From positions 1-56,167 of the forward strand of contig DJKT01000041.1 of the NCBI GenBank assembly GCA_002436205.1: a stretch of 56,167 nt of DNA, in the 5' to 3' direction. The notes below the pieces were generated by a model, which saw nothing but the letters and a program-made list of their open reading frames with translations, ran no database searches and was not told the DNA's origin. Of the stretch, positions 1 to 8,347 are shown piece by piece. Position numbers and translations under genes: made by a program. The stretch comes from Candidatus Peribacter sp. UBA6535. GTDB taxonomy: Bacteria; Patescibacteriota; Gracilibacteria; Peribacterales; Peribacteraceae. Numbering within the stretch: position 1 is the first letter of the stretch; each line of letters begins with the position of its first letter.

Positions 1-538
1 CAGGGTAACCAAAGTATTCTGGGCGCTGGATGCAAAGCTTGCCTACAAGCGTCACTTCCCTGCTATCAACTGGCTACAAAGCTACACACTGTACGCAGAC
101 AACCTCGAAGGTTGGTACGGTAAAGAGATCGCAGAAGACTTCTCTTCTAACCGCAAACGAGCCCAGGAGATCTTGCAGGACGAAAGCAAGCTAGAAGAAA
201 TCGTACGTCTTGTTGGTATGGATGCGCTCTCACCAAAGGAGCAACTGACTATGGAGACTGCACAAATGATTCGTGAAGACTTCTTGTTCCAAAATGGATT
301 CGACCCCGTTGATGCATACAGCTCACTCCAAAAACAGTACAGACTTCTCAAGTCTATCCTTACCTTTGCAGACGCTGCAGAACCAGTAATCACCCAAGAA
401 GACTTCGACTTTAAAAAACTTCAGGAACTCCCCGTAAAAGAAGAAATTGCTCAAGCGAGCCTCTTGCCGGAAGATGAAGTAGAAGAAAAGTTCAACAAAC
501 TTGATGAAACTATCCGTTCCCAAATTTCCTCCCTCTAA
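1..538 (+). CDS. ntpA: V-type ATP synthase subunit A, 3' part
   Basis: This is the C-terminal part of the catalytic A subunit of the V/A-type rotary ATPase; the gene is cut by the window edge and is open from base 2. The stretch KVFWALDAKLAYKRHFPAIN near its start is a family hallmark, followed by the helical C-terminal domain (GWYGKEIAEDF, then MDALSPKEQ) and a TAA at 536-538. The subunit B start codon follows after 2 nt, so A and B are in one operon. The P-loop lies upstream, outside the window. Identification is secure; whether the enzyme pumps ions or makes ATP cannot be told from this part. Confidence 0.95.
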   Translation, partial: RVTKVFWALDAKLAYKRHFPAINWLQSYTLYADNLEGWYGKEIAEDFSSNRKRAQEILQDESKLEEIVRLVGMDALSPKEQLTMETAQMIREDFLFQNGFDPVDAYSSLQKQYRLLKSILTFADAAEPVITQEDFDFKKLQELPVKEEIAQASLLPEDEVEEKFNKLDETIRSQISSL

Positions 539-540
539 TT

Positions 541-1983
541 ATGTCTACAGCTTACAAAACAGTTCACGACATCGCAGGTCCACTCCTTATGGTTAAGGAT
601 GTGGAGGGCGTGGCCTACGACGAACTCTGTGAAATCGAACTTACCGACGGATCTAAGCGTCTCGGTAAAGTACTTGAGTCCCGAGAGGGGCTTGCCGTTG
701 TGCAGCTCTTCGAAGACGCACAGGGTGCAACGACCAAGGGTACCAAAGTACGCTTCCTTGGCCGCACATTCGAACTCGGAGTCTCCGAAGATATGCTTGG
801 TCGTATCTTTGATGGGTCCGGTAAACCAATGGACCAAGGTCCTGAAATCGTTCCAGAAAAGAAACTGGACATTAATGGTGCACCGATCAATCCTGCAAGC
901 CGTGATTTTCCGGATGACTTTATCCAAACCGGTATCTCCACTATTGATGTCTTAAACACTCTCGTGCGAGGACAAAAGCTTCCGATTTTCTCGGGAGCAG
1001 GTCTCCCTCACGCACAACTTGCAGCACAAATCGCTCGTCAGGCTCGCGTGCTTGCAGAGAGTGAGGTGGCAGAAGGAAAAGGATCGAAAGACATAAAAAC
1101 TGATGATAAATTCGCGGTGGTGTTTGCAGCGATGGGTGTGACGTTCGAAGAGGCACAGTTCTTTAAGAACGAATTTGAGAAGACTGGCGCACTTAGTCGT
1201 GCGGTTCTCTTTTTAAACACTGCAGATAACCCCGTGGCAGAGCGTATTGCTACTCCACGTTTGGCTCTAACTGCAGCAGAATACCTCGCATACGAAAAAG
1301 ACTATCACGTAACGGTAATTATCACCGATATGACCAACTACTGTGAAGCACTACGAGAAATCTCCGCTGCGCGAAAAGAAGTTCCCGGTCGTCGAGGTTA
1401 CCCAGGGTATCTCTACACCGACCTTGCAACTCTGTATGAGCGAGCTGGACGTATCAAAGGAAAGAAAGGTTCCATCACGCAGATTCCTATCCTTACAATG
1501 CCGGAAGATGATGTGACCCACCCAATCCCCGACCTTACAGGATACATCACCGAAGGACAGATTCGTCTCGACAGAGGGCTGCACCAAAAAGCGATCTTCC
1601 CACCGGTTATTCCTATGGGGTCTCTCTCTCGTCTTAAGGGTAAGGCACAAGGTGAAGGTGTTACTCGTGACGATCACTCCGGTATGGATGCGCAGCTTAC
1701 AGCAGCCTACGCCCGTGGAGCAGAAGTCCGTGAGCTTGCGGTTATCCTCGGTGAATCTTCTCTCTCTGATACGGACAAGGCCTACCTCAAGTTTGCAGAT
1801 CGATTCGAAAAAGAATTCATCACACAAGGAGAGGGTGAAAACCGCTCGATCTTTGACTCACTCAGTATTGGTTGGGATCTTCTTACAGAACTCCCACGGT
1901 CAGAACTGAAGCGTGTAAAACCAGACCAGATTGATAAGTATATGAAGAAAAAGAAAGAATCTGCAGAACCTGTCGCTGCATAA
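541..1983 (+). CDS. ntpB: V-type ATP synthase subunit B
   Basis: Non-catalytic nucleotide-binding B subunit of the V/A-ATPase headpiece, 480 residues, normal length. The family segment LPIFSGAGLPHAQLAAQIAR around residues 147-166 replaces the P-loop of the A subunit. Further conserved blocks are AVVFAAMGVTFEEAQFF and the DDVTHPIPDLTGYITEGQI region near residue 330. It starts 2 nt after subunit A; the leader TTTCCTCCCTCTAATT is pyrimidine-rich and has no Shine-Dalgarno site. Its stop overlaps the next start as TAATG, which suggests translational coupling. Confidence 0.96.
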   Translation: MSTAYKTVHDIAGPLLMVKDVEGVAYDELCEIELTDGSKRLGKVLESREGLAVVQLFEDAQGATTKGTKVRFLGRTFELGVSEDMLGRIFDGSGKPMDQGPEIVPEKKLDINGAPINPASRDFPDDFIQTGISTIDVLNTLVRGQKLPIFSGAGLPHAQLAAQIARQARVLAESEVAEGKGSKDIKTDDKFAVVFAAMGVTFEEAQFFKNEFEKTGALSRAVLFLNTADNPVAERIATPRLALTAAEYLAYEKDYHVTVIITDMTNYCEALREISAARKEVPGRRGYPGYLYTDLATLYERAGRIKGKKGSITQIPILTMPEDDVTHPIPDLTGYITEGQIRLDRGLHQKAIFPPVIPMGSLSRLKGKAQGEGVTRDDHSGMDAQLTAAYARGAEVRELAVILGESSLSDTDKAYLKFADRFEKEFITQGEGENRSIFDSLSIGWDLLTELPRSELKRVKPDQIDKYMKKKKESAEPVAA

Positions 1984-2732
1984 TGCTCCAATCCCCATTC
2001 GCTATCATCGGCACTGCATGGAGCTTCTACAAGAAGCAACCCGTGCTAAACGAAATCGCCTTCTGGCTGTTCTTTTTGCCTGTCGCATTCATGGATGCAT
2101 TCAGCGGAATGATAGGCATCGCAGAAGCGCAAGATATAGAAGACCTATCACTGGAGTCATTCACGGCAATGGAAATCGCCGTCATGGTTCCTCTAATCGT
2201 TTTGCTCATCTATCTCCTTTTCTGGGGACAAGCCTGTGTACTGACTGTTGCAAAACGTATGGTCAGTAGCCCCGCAGGTCGCAACCGAACATCATTTAAA
2301 GCTGTACGAAAGGAGGCACGCAAGTTTATTGGTGCTCTGATTCTTACAGAAGTACTTCGAGGTATTATCACCCTACTGTGGTCATTGCTTCTGATAGTCC
2401 CCGGTATCATCTACTCCGTACGCACAGTCTTCTATGACATTATGATGATAGAAGAAGGCAAGGTCGCCTACGGTCGCCCTGTGCTTAATAGGAGTAAGGA
2501 CTTTGTAAAAGGAAAGACGTGGGACGTGCTTTGGAGAATTGTTGTTATAGCACTCTGCATCTTCCTTCCTGTTGCTCTGATAGACAGTAGTATTACAGGA
2601 ATACTCACTATAGTAGACTCACGACTTGAGACACTCGGTCTCGTTCTTGCAGACTTTGTTGATGCCTTTGCCGGTGTCTTCTTTATTGTCTGCGTCGTCG
2701 CTGTATATGCTGACCTTAAAAAAGCTTCTTAA
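1983..2732 (+). CDS. multi-pass membrane protein inside the V-ATPase operon
   Basis: A 249-residue integral membrane protein with about five to six hydrophobic segments (for example near residues 20-40, 62-88, 114-140 and 185-225). The segment PGIIYSVRTVFYDIMMIEEG resembles the membrane region found in YckC/glycerophosphodiester-phosphodiesterase-type membrane domain proteins, but no catalytic motif is visible. It sits between subunits B and D, sharing an A with the B stop (TAATG) and ending 6 nt before subunit D. The position suggests co-expression with the ATPase, perhaps a factor for assembly or membrane insertion. That role is inference only. Confidence 0.7.
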   Translation: MLQSPFAIIGTAWSFYKKQPVLNEIAFWLFFLPVAFMDAFSGMIGIAEAQDIEDLSLESFTAMEIAVMVPLIVLLIYLLFWGQACVLTVAKRMVSSPAGRNRTSFKAVRKEARKFIGALILTEVLRGIITLLWSLLLIVPGIIYSVRTVFYDIMMIEEGKVAYGRPVLNRSKDFVKGKTWDVLWRIVVIALCIFLPVALIDSSITGILTIVDSRLETLGLVLADFVDAFAGVFFIVCVVAVYADLKKAS

Positions 2733-2738
2733 AACATT

Positions 2739-3374
2739 ATGGCTCTCCTCAATGTAAATCCGACACGAATGGCCCTGATGGACTTAAAACGCAGACACAA
2801 GTCTGCAAAGCGTGGCCATAAGCTTCTTAAGGATAAACAAGACGGACTCATGCAACAGTTTATGAGCATCATCCGAGAGGCAAAAATGCTTCGTGAAGAA
2901 GTAGAAGAGCAACTGGGAAACGTCTTTAAGAAGTTCCTCACAGCATCTGCATGGATGACCGAGGCACAGCTACAAAATGCTCTCAGCAGCCCACAAGCAA
3001 AGATCGAACTGGAGGTAGAAACCAAGAATGTGATGAGTGTGAAAATCCCTAATTTCACTATATCAAAAGAAGGAACCATTAAGTCCTACGGATACGCAGG
3101 AACCAACGCAATGTTTGACGAAGCTGTCGAAGCATTAGAGAAGGTATTTGAAGTACTCATCAATCTTGCACAAATCGAAAAGCAGGCAGAGGCGATGGCT
3201 ATCGAACTCGAAACTACCCGCCGCCGTGTAAACGCCTTGGAGCACAAGATGATCCCGGACCTCGAAGAAACCGTGAAGTACATCAAAATGAAACTTGATG
3301 AGTCTGAAAGAGCCGGCATTATTGCCACGATGCGTATCAAAGCTTCCCTCGAAGCACAGGAGGCACAGGGATAG
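2739..3374 (+). CDS. ntpD: V-type ATP synthase subunit D
   Basis: Central-stalk subunit D of the V/A-ATPase, the rotor shaft that transmits torque between headpiece and membrane ring; 211 residues, normal size. It begins with the family signature NPTRMALMDLKRRHKSAKRG followed by a long coiled coil. The C-terminal helix has the typical RRVNALEHKMIPDLEETVKY block near residues 163-182. Start follows the membrane protein by 6 nt without a Shine-Dalgarno site. Its last 38 bp overlap the 3' end of the convergent membrane gene on the other strand. Confidence 0.95.
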   Translation: MALLNVNPTRMALMDLKRRHKSAKRGHKLLKDKQDGLMQQFMSIIREAKMLREEVEEQLGNVFKKFLTASAWMTEAQLQNALSSPQAKIELEVETKNVMSVKIPNFTISKEGTIKSYGYAGTNAMFDEAVEALEKVFEVLINLAQIEKQAEAMAIELETTRRRVNALEHKMIPDLEETVKYIKMKLDESERAGIIATMRIKASLEAQEAQG

Positions 3375-3972
3375 GTCTACCAAACCAAATAATCACTGCA
3401 GCAATAAGTGAACCGATGAGATTGAATACAAGATCCCATCCGGTATTGATGTACCCACCAACATTCGTCGATGGTAATGCGAGGGTCGCAAAGAACTCAA
3501 TAATTTCATTCGCAGCTCCAAGTCCATTAGAAGCAAGAACTGCAAGAACAATTTCTGTAAGATATTCCTGCGTACCAGAAACAATAGGACGTAGTGCCTG
3601 CCAACATGCCCATGTACAAACACCAAACCCGAAGCCGTGCACTATGTGATCGTATTTAATGTAATCTGGTATAAGCCAGAGGCTATACAGCACCGCATGC
3701 TCTCCATTATGAGGCCAGCTCTGGGGGATTGGCATCAGCCCACCTAACATATGCAAGAGACCCCAGGCAGAAAGACACCAAAGAATTCCTGTAGAAAACC
3801 GTACCTTGTTGTGAATGTTCATCACAGATAAGCCAATAATTAGCACAACGCATATATAAATGATGAACTCCCAGTTTTGCAGTCTCCATGAAAATAGTGA
3901 AGCAACCAGTAGATACAAAAGCGTAAAACTTATCACCGATCGTTCTGCCGACTTGGAAGCAAACTTAGACAT
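3337..3972 (-). CDS. DUF2238 (YjdF-like) membrane protein
   Basis: A polytopic membrane protein of 211 residues counted from the ATG at 3972; a GTG 21 nt upstream would add seven residues. It has about six membrane segments and the DUF2238 signatures YDHIVHGFGFGVCTWACW and NEIIEFFATLALP followed by GWDLVFNLIGSLIAA. The function of this family is not established. The ATG is preferred because a TATTGT -10 box sits 7 nt upstream of it, matching the leaderless pattern seen elsewhere here. The 3' end overlaps ntpD by 38 bp on the opposite strand. Confidence 0.75.
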   Translation of the reverse strand: MSKFASKSAERSVISFTLLYLLVASLFSWRLQNWEFIIYICVVLIIGLSVMNIHNKVRFSTGILWCLSAWGLLHMLGGLMPIPQSWPHNGEHAVLYSLWLIPDYIKYDHIVHGFGFGVCTWACWQALRPIVSGTQEYLTEIVLAVLASNGLGAANEIIEFFATLALPSTNVGGYINTGWDLVFNLIGSLIAAVIIWFGRPIPVPPVLRGKL

Positions 3973-3993
3973 TGCAAATACAATACACCTCAC

Positions 3994-4389
3994 CTAGGCG
4001 TATTTCCCAACAAAATATTTTGCCGTCTCTGTCGTTTCCTTCATCTGTAATATCTCTTCCTTCGTAAGAAATGCAGCACCCGCACCTTCATATACACCAA
4101 TATCATTCCACGAAATTGGTTGTGTATATTCGAAGAAAAATACATTTCGCTCCTCACCTTCTCCGTGTATTTCATTGGTAAGTAATCGAAGATGTTCCTC
4201 AGAAATATCTAAACCCAACTCTTCTTTTATCTCACGTACAATCGCCTGCTGCTCAGTTTCATCTTGATGATCAGCGCTACCACCAAAGAAACTCCACATA
4301 AGCGGACTAGTAGGTGCTCCACTATCACGATATTGTAATAGAATCTTGCCTTTTCCATCCCGGAAAATTATGACAGAGAGTCGATTCAT
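3994..4389 (-). CDS. Nudix hydrolase
   Basis: A 131-residue Nudix-superfamily pyrophosphohydrolase, expected to hydrolyse a nucleoside diphosphate linked to another group. The Nudix box is clear (GGSADHQDETEQQAIVREIK then EELGL). It carries one extra residue between the first Gly and Glu (G-x6-E instead of G-x5-E); the catalytic REIKEELGL helix is intact. The N-terminus MNRLSVIIFRDGKGKILLQ is typical of small MutT-like enzymes. It lies 3 nt downstream of rplT on the same strand and is probably the last gene of that operon. The substrate cannot be predicted. Confidence 0.88.
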   Translation of the reverse strand: MNRLSVIIFRDGKGKILLQYRDSGAPTSPLMWSFFGGSADHQDETEQQAIVREIKEELGLDISEEHLRLLTNEIHGEGEERNVFFFEYTQPISWNDIGVYEGAGAAFLTKEEILQMKETTETAKYFVGKYA

Positions 4390-4392
4390 AAT

Positions 4393-4734
4393 TTAAGCAA
4401 CGGCCTTCACCACTGCTTCGAATACTTTCGGGTCATTTACTGCAAGTTCACTGAGTGCCTTACGATCGAGTTCTACTTTCTTATCTTTCAGAGCTTTAAT
4501 GAAACGACTGTAGTTCATCCCGTGACCTGCAACCGCAGCGTTGATACGTGTAATCCAGAGAGCACGGAAATCACGCTTCTTCTTTTTGCGGTCGATGTAT
4601 GCATGCTGCCCTGCTTTCATTACCGCTTCGTTTGCTTTCTTGAATGTAGAACTACGCATCCCACGATACCCCTTCGCAAGTTTGCGAATTTTCTTGTGGC
4701 GCCGGCTTCGTATGTAACCTGTCGTTACGCGCAT
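4393..4734 (-). CDS. rplT: 50S ribosomal protein L20
   Basis: Ribosomal protein L20, 113 residues, a primary 23S rRNA-binding assembly protein. The N-terminus MRVTTGYIRSRRHKKIRKLA and the segment RDFRALWITRINAA are diagnostic. It is the third gene of infC-rpmI-rplT and starts 2 nt after rpmI. In many bacteria L20 represses this operon by binding the leader; no obvious 23S-like L20 site was recognised here. Confidence 0.97.
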   Translation of the reverse strand: MRVTTGYIRSRRHKKIRKLAKGYRGMRSSTFKKANEAVMKAGQHAYIDRKKKKRDFRALWITRINAAVAGHGMNYSRFIKALKDKKVELDRKALSELAVNDPKVFEAVVKAVA

Positions 4735-4736
4735 GA

Positions 4737-4931
4737 CTAGAGATAGGGAAGGAGAGATTTGAGCTTCTTGGTGTCGCCCTTCTCTGTTACAAGAGTTCGA
4801 CTGAGGCTCTTTTGACGCTTACTTTTCTGCAGCAAGAGGTGATTGCGGCTATTGCGTTTTACCGCAACTTTGCCAGAACCGGTCTTTTTGACCCGTTTTT
4901 TAGCGCCGCTATGACTCTTCTGTTTAGGCAT
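4737..4931 (-). CDS. rpmI: 50S ribosomal protein L35
   Basis: Ribosomal protein L35, 64 residues, full length. MPKQKSHSGAKKRVKKTGSG at the N-terminus and the RNHLLLQKSKRQKS segment match the family. The gene lies between infC and rplT. The 89-nt gap to infC on its 5' side holds a probable internal promoter (TTGCTT, 18 nt, TATAAA). Confidence 0.97.
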   Translation of the reverse strand: MPKQKSHSGAKKRVKKTGSGKVAVKRNSRNHLLLQKSKRQKSLSRTLVTEKGDTKKLKSLLPYL

Positions 4932-4963
4932 TTATACTGAGTGAATCGAAGTATCGGAGGCAG

Positions 4964-4993
4964 TTTATAGGTAAAATCGCCCGATTCAAGCAA
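4964..4993 (-). promoter_or_regulatory. probable promoter for rpmI-rplT
   Basis: On the minus strand TTGCTT (4993-4988) is followed after 18 nt by TATAAA (4969-4964), about 33 nt before the rpmI start. This would let L35 and L20 be made independently of IF-3. Sequence match only. Confidence 0.4.
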
Positions 4994-5020
4994 AATCTGG
5001 CACAATTTGGTAGTTAATTA

Positions 5021-5545
5021 CTAACTCCTTTTTGGCCGCACAATAGCTGTAAATTGATTCCCTTGAGGCTTTACCTCCTGCTCAATCTCAGAAACATCGG
5101 CAAGCTCGGCCACAAGAGCTGTTAGCTTTTGACGAGCATAATCCTTGTTGGTCATCTCTCGTCCACGCAAGCGAACCACCAGCTTTACCAAATGGCGTTC
5201 TGCCAAAAACTCTCGTGCACGATCCAAGATACGATCAAGATCATGCTTTTCTGTACGAAAAGAGAATCTCAGCATCTTTACCTCTGTCTGCTTGCTGTGT
5301 GCCTTTTGCTTCTGATCCTTCTTCTTCTGCTGATACATATACCGTCCAAAATCTGTGATCTTTACAACGGGGGGCGTAGCTTTTGGTGATATCTCTATGA
5401 GGTCTAGCTCTTCTTCCTGCGCACGAGTAATAGCATCCGCTATAGAAAGCTCTTCGGAGTTTTTCTCCTCATCGATCAAACGCACTGTTGGCGCAGTAAT
5501 CTCTTCATTCATTCGAGGTCTCTTTTCCTTCTTTTTCGTTGCGAT
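5021..5545 (-). CDS. infC: translation initiation factor IF-3, probable AUC start
   Basis: IF-3 binds the 30S subunit and checks start-codon selection. The first ATG (5512) gives 163 residues beginning MNEEITAPTVRLIDEE, which lacks the basic N-terminal segment normal in the family. Reading upstream in frame from an ATC at 5545-5543 adds IATKKKEKRPR, giving 174 residues and a typical IF-3 N-terminus. infC is the classic bacterial gene with an AUU/AUC/AUA start used for autoregulation, so the AUC start is favoured. CGGAAA lies shortly upstream of it. Family segments PPVVKITDFGRYMYQQKKK and RGREM are present. It is the first gene of infC-rpmI-rplT-Nudix. Confidence 0.93.
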   Translation of the reverse strand: MATKKKEKRPRMNEEITAPTVRLIDEEKNSEELSIADAITRAQEEELDLIEISPKATPPVVKITDFGRYMYQQKKKDQKQKAHSKQTEVKMLRFSFRTEKHDLDRILDRAREFLAERHLVKLVVRLRGREMTNKDYARQKLTALVAELADVSEIEQEVKPQGNQFTAIVRPKRS

Positions 5546-5602
5546 ATGTTTCCGACGTTTTTGCAGAGTGAGATTGGGGTAGTGATAACAAGGGGAATTT
5601 GG

Positions 5603-5639
5603 CTTAAGAGAGGATTTCTGTCAAGAAATTGCTCTTAAG
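5603..5639 (-). promoter_or_regulatory. strong hairpin upstream of infC
   Basis: CTTAAGAG (5603-5610) pairs with CTCTTAAG (5632-5639), and inside it ATTTCT (5614-5619) pairs with AGAAAT (5624-5629) around a 4-nt loop. The structure covers the stop codon of the upstream PilO-like gene and lies about 60 nt before infC. No U-run follows, so it is not a standard intrinsic terminator. A TTGACA (minus strand, 5624-5619) inside it could be a -35 element. It may serve as an mRNA 3' end, a leader element or both. Confidence 0.5.
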
Positions 5640-6510
5640 ATCCCTCACTAAAAATCAATAGTGTCAGACCGAGCTTCTGCCATTTAGGCGCTGCACCTGG
5701 ACGAATGGATACTTCTTCTACCGCCATAAGCTGCATAGGCCAAAGTTTGTATCCGCTAAGAATCTCTTCCAAATCACTACGCAATAAGATTTTTACCTCT
5801 CGCAGAAGTGATGTTCGAAGCACGTTCTCAAATAGATTATGGAATGTCGTCGAACTAAATGATCGCTTGAGTTGCTCTTCGTACGTCTTAGGATTTTCGG
5901 CGTAGCGAAGAAGATCTGCAGTGAGAAACTGTTCCAGAGCAACAATACCGGATGGATTCTCTTGCTCTATACGATCAACCAGAAGATCTATCTCCTGCTG
6001 AGTAAGCACATCTCCAACGGTTAACAGTCCCGATAGACGAATAAGTAACATGATCGTTTTCACTCCATCTTCATGCGCTGCAAACTCCACAGAGATCGTG
6101 CGGGACGCAGAACCGTCTTCACGCTTCGTGGTTTCAGAAATATCCAGATCCGACATGCTTGCGATCAAGCCATCACGGGTAAGAACATCACGAATCACTT
6201 CGAATGTCGCAACTGTGCGACTAACATTTGTCTCTTCTGGTAGAGCGTATACCTCCACCTTCTCTTGCTGTGAACCAATGCGAGTTGCTGCATGCAACTC
6301 GGTAAGCTCAAGCTGCTGTGTAAGAGTTGCTAACCTTCGTTCCATTTGTGGTAACTGACCGACAATCGGAACAGAGATATCTCGCACCTGAATAATTGTC
6401 TGAATGTGTGCGTGTATCAGAAGTCCAGTAATAACCATGAGGCCAGACCCCACTCCAAAAAGTGTAACAGGATGCAGGGCTGCCAGACGACGAAAAGTCT
6501 TGCGAATCAT
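5635..6510 (-). CDS. single-pass membrane protein, PilO-like organisation
   Basis: A 291-residue protein with a short basic N-terminus, one membrane helix (about residues 14-34, VTLFGVGSGLMVITGLLIHA) and a long extracytoplasmic part beginning with a coiled coil rich in Q, L and E. Size and layout resemble type IV pilus inner-membrane components (PilO class), but no diagnostic motif was found. The start overlaps the stop of the preceding gene by 4 nt (ATGA), so the two are coupled as PilN and PilO usually are. The assignment is structural inference only. Confidence 0.55.
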   Translation of the reverse strand: MIRKTFRRLAALHPVTLFGVGSGLMVITGLLIHAHIQTIIQVRDISVPIVGQLPQMERRLATLTQQLELTELHAATRIGSQQEKVEVYALPEETNVSRTVATFEVIRDVLTRDGLIASMSDLDISETTKREDGSASRTISVEFAAHEDGVKTIMLLIRLSGLLTVGDVLTQQEIDLLVDRIEQENPSGIVALEQFLTADLLRYAENPKTYEEQLKRSFSSTTFHNLFENVLRTSLLREVKILLRSDLEEILSGYKLWPMQLMAVEEVSIRPGAAPKWQKLGLTLLIFSEGS

Positions 6511-7091
6511 CGAACGGAAATGTGTAATGTAAACGGTGAGAAGAATGAATTGTTGGCACCTTCTTGCCTTGTGTAACGAGAAGTTTCTATGGAAATCACC
6601 ATAGGAATCCTATCGATCTCCTCTACAAACTGTGCAAGCACGGTCATAGAACGTGGTCCAACATTGTGAATTTCTCCACGAAGCTCAGCAACGTTTGTCT
6701 GAGCATCAAAATAAAATCCAGATAGAGCAACGACGTCTGTGCGCCCTGGCACTAAGTGCGTGATCACTTGGTTTACCTCACTACGTAATTGCTGGAACTT
6801 CAATCGTTCATTCTTTAATCCTTTAAGTCTCTCATAGAGATCATGGTCCACAGGCAATAAGAATTGGCCTCTTTGCTGTTCCATTGTGACAATCTGTCCT
6901 TCGAGGTCTGCCTTATAGGATTTCAGCTCCTGCAATCCACGAACTGTGCCTCCAATTTCTACCCGAGTAAGCTCCGGAACGAGCAAGAACCATGACAACG
7001 TCAGTAACGTTGCCAGCACAAGGGCAAAGAGAAAGAATGAGAACGCAGTGCGCCTTGCAATATCGCCGAAGCTGTGACGTTCTCTGTTCAA
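6507..7091 (-). CDS. single-pass membrane protein, PilN/PilO-like organisation
   Basis: A 194-residue protein with a cytoplasmic N-terminus, one membrane helix (about residues 15-36, TAFSFFLFALVLATLLTLSW) and a coiled coil (residues 45-95), ending in a small alpha/beta-looking domain. The only plausible start is TTG at 7091, because the frame closes upstream at 7115-7113 and has no ATG or GTG. It is coupled by ATGA to the following membrane protein. The pair probably forms a bitopic coiled-coil partnership in the envelope, as PilN/PilO do. No pilus ATPase or pilin lies next to it. Confidence 0.55.
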   Translation of the reverse strand: MNRERHSFGDIARRTAFSFFLFALVLATLLTLSWFLLVPELTRVEIGGTVRGLQELKSYKADLEGQIVTMEQQRGQFLLPVDHDLYERLKGLKNERLKFQQLRSEVNQVITHLVPGRTDVVALSGFYFDAQTNVAELRGEIHNVGPRSMTVLAQFVEEIDRIPMVISIETSRYTRQEGANNSFFSPFTLHISVR

Positions 7092-7114
7092 GGTTTTTGT
7101 ATTGGTTTCCTCTC

Positions 7115-7143
7115 ATTATAGCGGAAAAGTGCTCTTTATTCCA
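7115..7143 (-). promoter_or_regulatory. promoter of the PilN/PilO-like pair
   Basis: A perfect TATAAT (minus strand, 7120-7115) is preceded after 17 nt by TGGAAT, a weak -35. It lies 23 nt before the TTG start. The divergent prfB promoter uses a similar TGGAA-17 nt-TATACT arrangement. Confidence 0.5.
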
Positions 7144-7174
7144 CCGGCAGAGTTTGCAAGATTTAGAAATTGTG

Positions 7175-7190
7175 TTGTAAAAATTTACAA
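7175..7190. promoter_or_regulatory. palindrome between divergent promoters
   Basis: TTGTAAAAATTTACAA is an inverted repeat with 7-bp arms and a 2-bp centre. It lies between the prfB promoter and the promoter of the PilN/PilO-like pair, where a dimeric regulator could act on both. No regulator can be named. Confidence 0.35.
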
Positions 7191-7197
7191 CAGCCAG

Positions 7198-7231
7198 TGG
7201 AAGAATCCGCTATAAATCGCTATACTATAAT
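7198..7231 (+). promoter_or_regulatory. promoter of prfB
   Basis: TGGAAG (7198-7203), 17 nt, TATACT (7221-7226), overlapped by a perfect TATAAT (7226-7231). The start codon is GTG at 7258. The leader is almost pure C/T with a run of six C, and has no Shine-Dalgarno site. Confidence 0.5.
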
Positions 7232-7257
7232 CAAATACTTCTCTCCCCCCTTCTACC

Positions 7258-8347
7258 GTGGAAGAACTTCTCAGCAAATTGACGGCACTCCAAGCTGCAC
7301 TCCACACGGGGAAGGACAGTCTTTGAGGCAAAAGGTATACCAGCCCTCATTAAAGAACTCGAGGAAAAATCCAATGATCCAAACCTCTGGGATGATCAGA
7401 TTTCTGCTAATGCGCTTTTTGCAAAACTCAAATCACTCAAAGTACAGTGGGAACCTATACGCACACTACTTTCGGAAGTTGATGATTTATTGGAGATGAT
7501 CGAAGCATCCGCTGCCGAAGATCTTCCCGCGCTGGAAGAAGAGCTGCAAACACTCGAACACAAGTGGCAAGAAGTAGAAACCAACCTGTACCTGAGTGGC
7601 GAGTTTGATGCGAACAATGCCTACATCACTATTAGTGGGGGTGCCGGTGGTACAGAGGCACAAGACTGGGCTGCCATGCTTTTGCGTATGTATTTACGGT
7701 ACTGCGAAAGGCAAGGATGGCAATCGCAACTCATCGAAAAAACTGATGGCCAAGAGGCAGGTATAAAATCTGCAACCATTCATATACAAGGAGAATTTGC
7801 CTACGGATTTCTGCGATGTGAACGTGGGACCCATCGTCTCGTTCGGCTCTCTCCATTCAATGCAAAAAACCTGAGGCAGACAAGCTTCGCACTGGTCGAA
7901 GTGTTACCGGAAATTACAGAGAGTAAAGAAGTAGAGATCGAAGAAAAAGATCTACGAGTGGATACCTTCCGCGCAAGTGGTGCAGGTGGACAGCATGTAA
8001 ATAAAACCGATAGTGCTGTGCGTATTACTCATGAGCCAACGGGACTTGCTGTTGCATGTCAAAGCGAGAGAAGCCAACAGCAAAATAGAATACAGGCAAT
8101 GAACATGTTGCGCGCGAAGCTCCTCGAAAAGAAGCGCATAGAAGAAGACGCAAAAAAAGAAGGCTTGAAGGGTGCACAAAAAAGCGCTGACTTCGGCCAG
8201 CAAATTCGTTCGTATGTTTTGCACCCCTATCAGATGGTGAAGGACCTACGAACAAATATAGAGACAAGTAATACTGATGAAGTGCTGGATGGAGATATTC
8301 AGCAATTTATAGATGCTGAACTCAAGCGTTCAAAAAAGACCCCGTAA
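7258..8347 (+). CDS. prfB: peptide chain release factor 2 (programmed +1 frameshift)
   Basis: RF2 recognises UGA and UAA and releases the finished peptide. Reading starts at GTG 7258 (VEELLSKLTALQAALHTGKD), runs 22 codons to CTT at 7321-7323 and meets an in-frame TGA at 7324. A +1 shift over CTTTGA continues with GAG at 7325 and gives about 362 residues, the normal RF2 length. An AGGA sits 4 nt before the slippery CTT, in the place of the stimulatory Shine-Dalgarno-like element in known prfB genes. The anticodon-like SPF (about 198-200) and catalytic GGQ (about 243-245) are present. Autoregulation follows: low RF2 favours frameshifting. The stop lies in the loop of a bidirectional hairpin. 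Confidence 0.95.

Noticed and set aside
7258..8347. UGA recoding to glycine or tryptophan
   Set aside because: Several genes end at TGA (for example 13318-13320), RF2 is present, and the only in-frame UGA is the classic prfB frameshift site.
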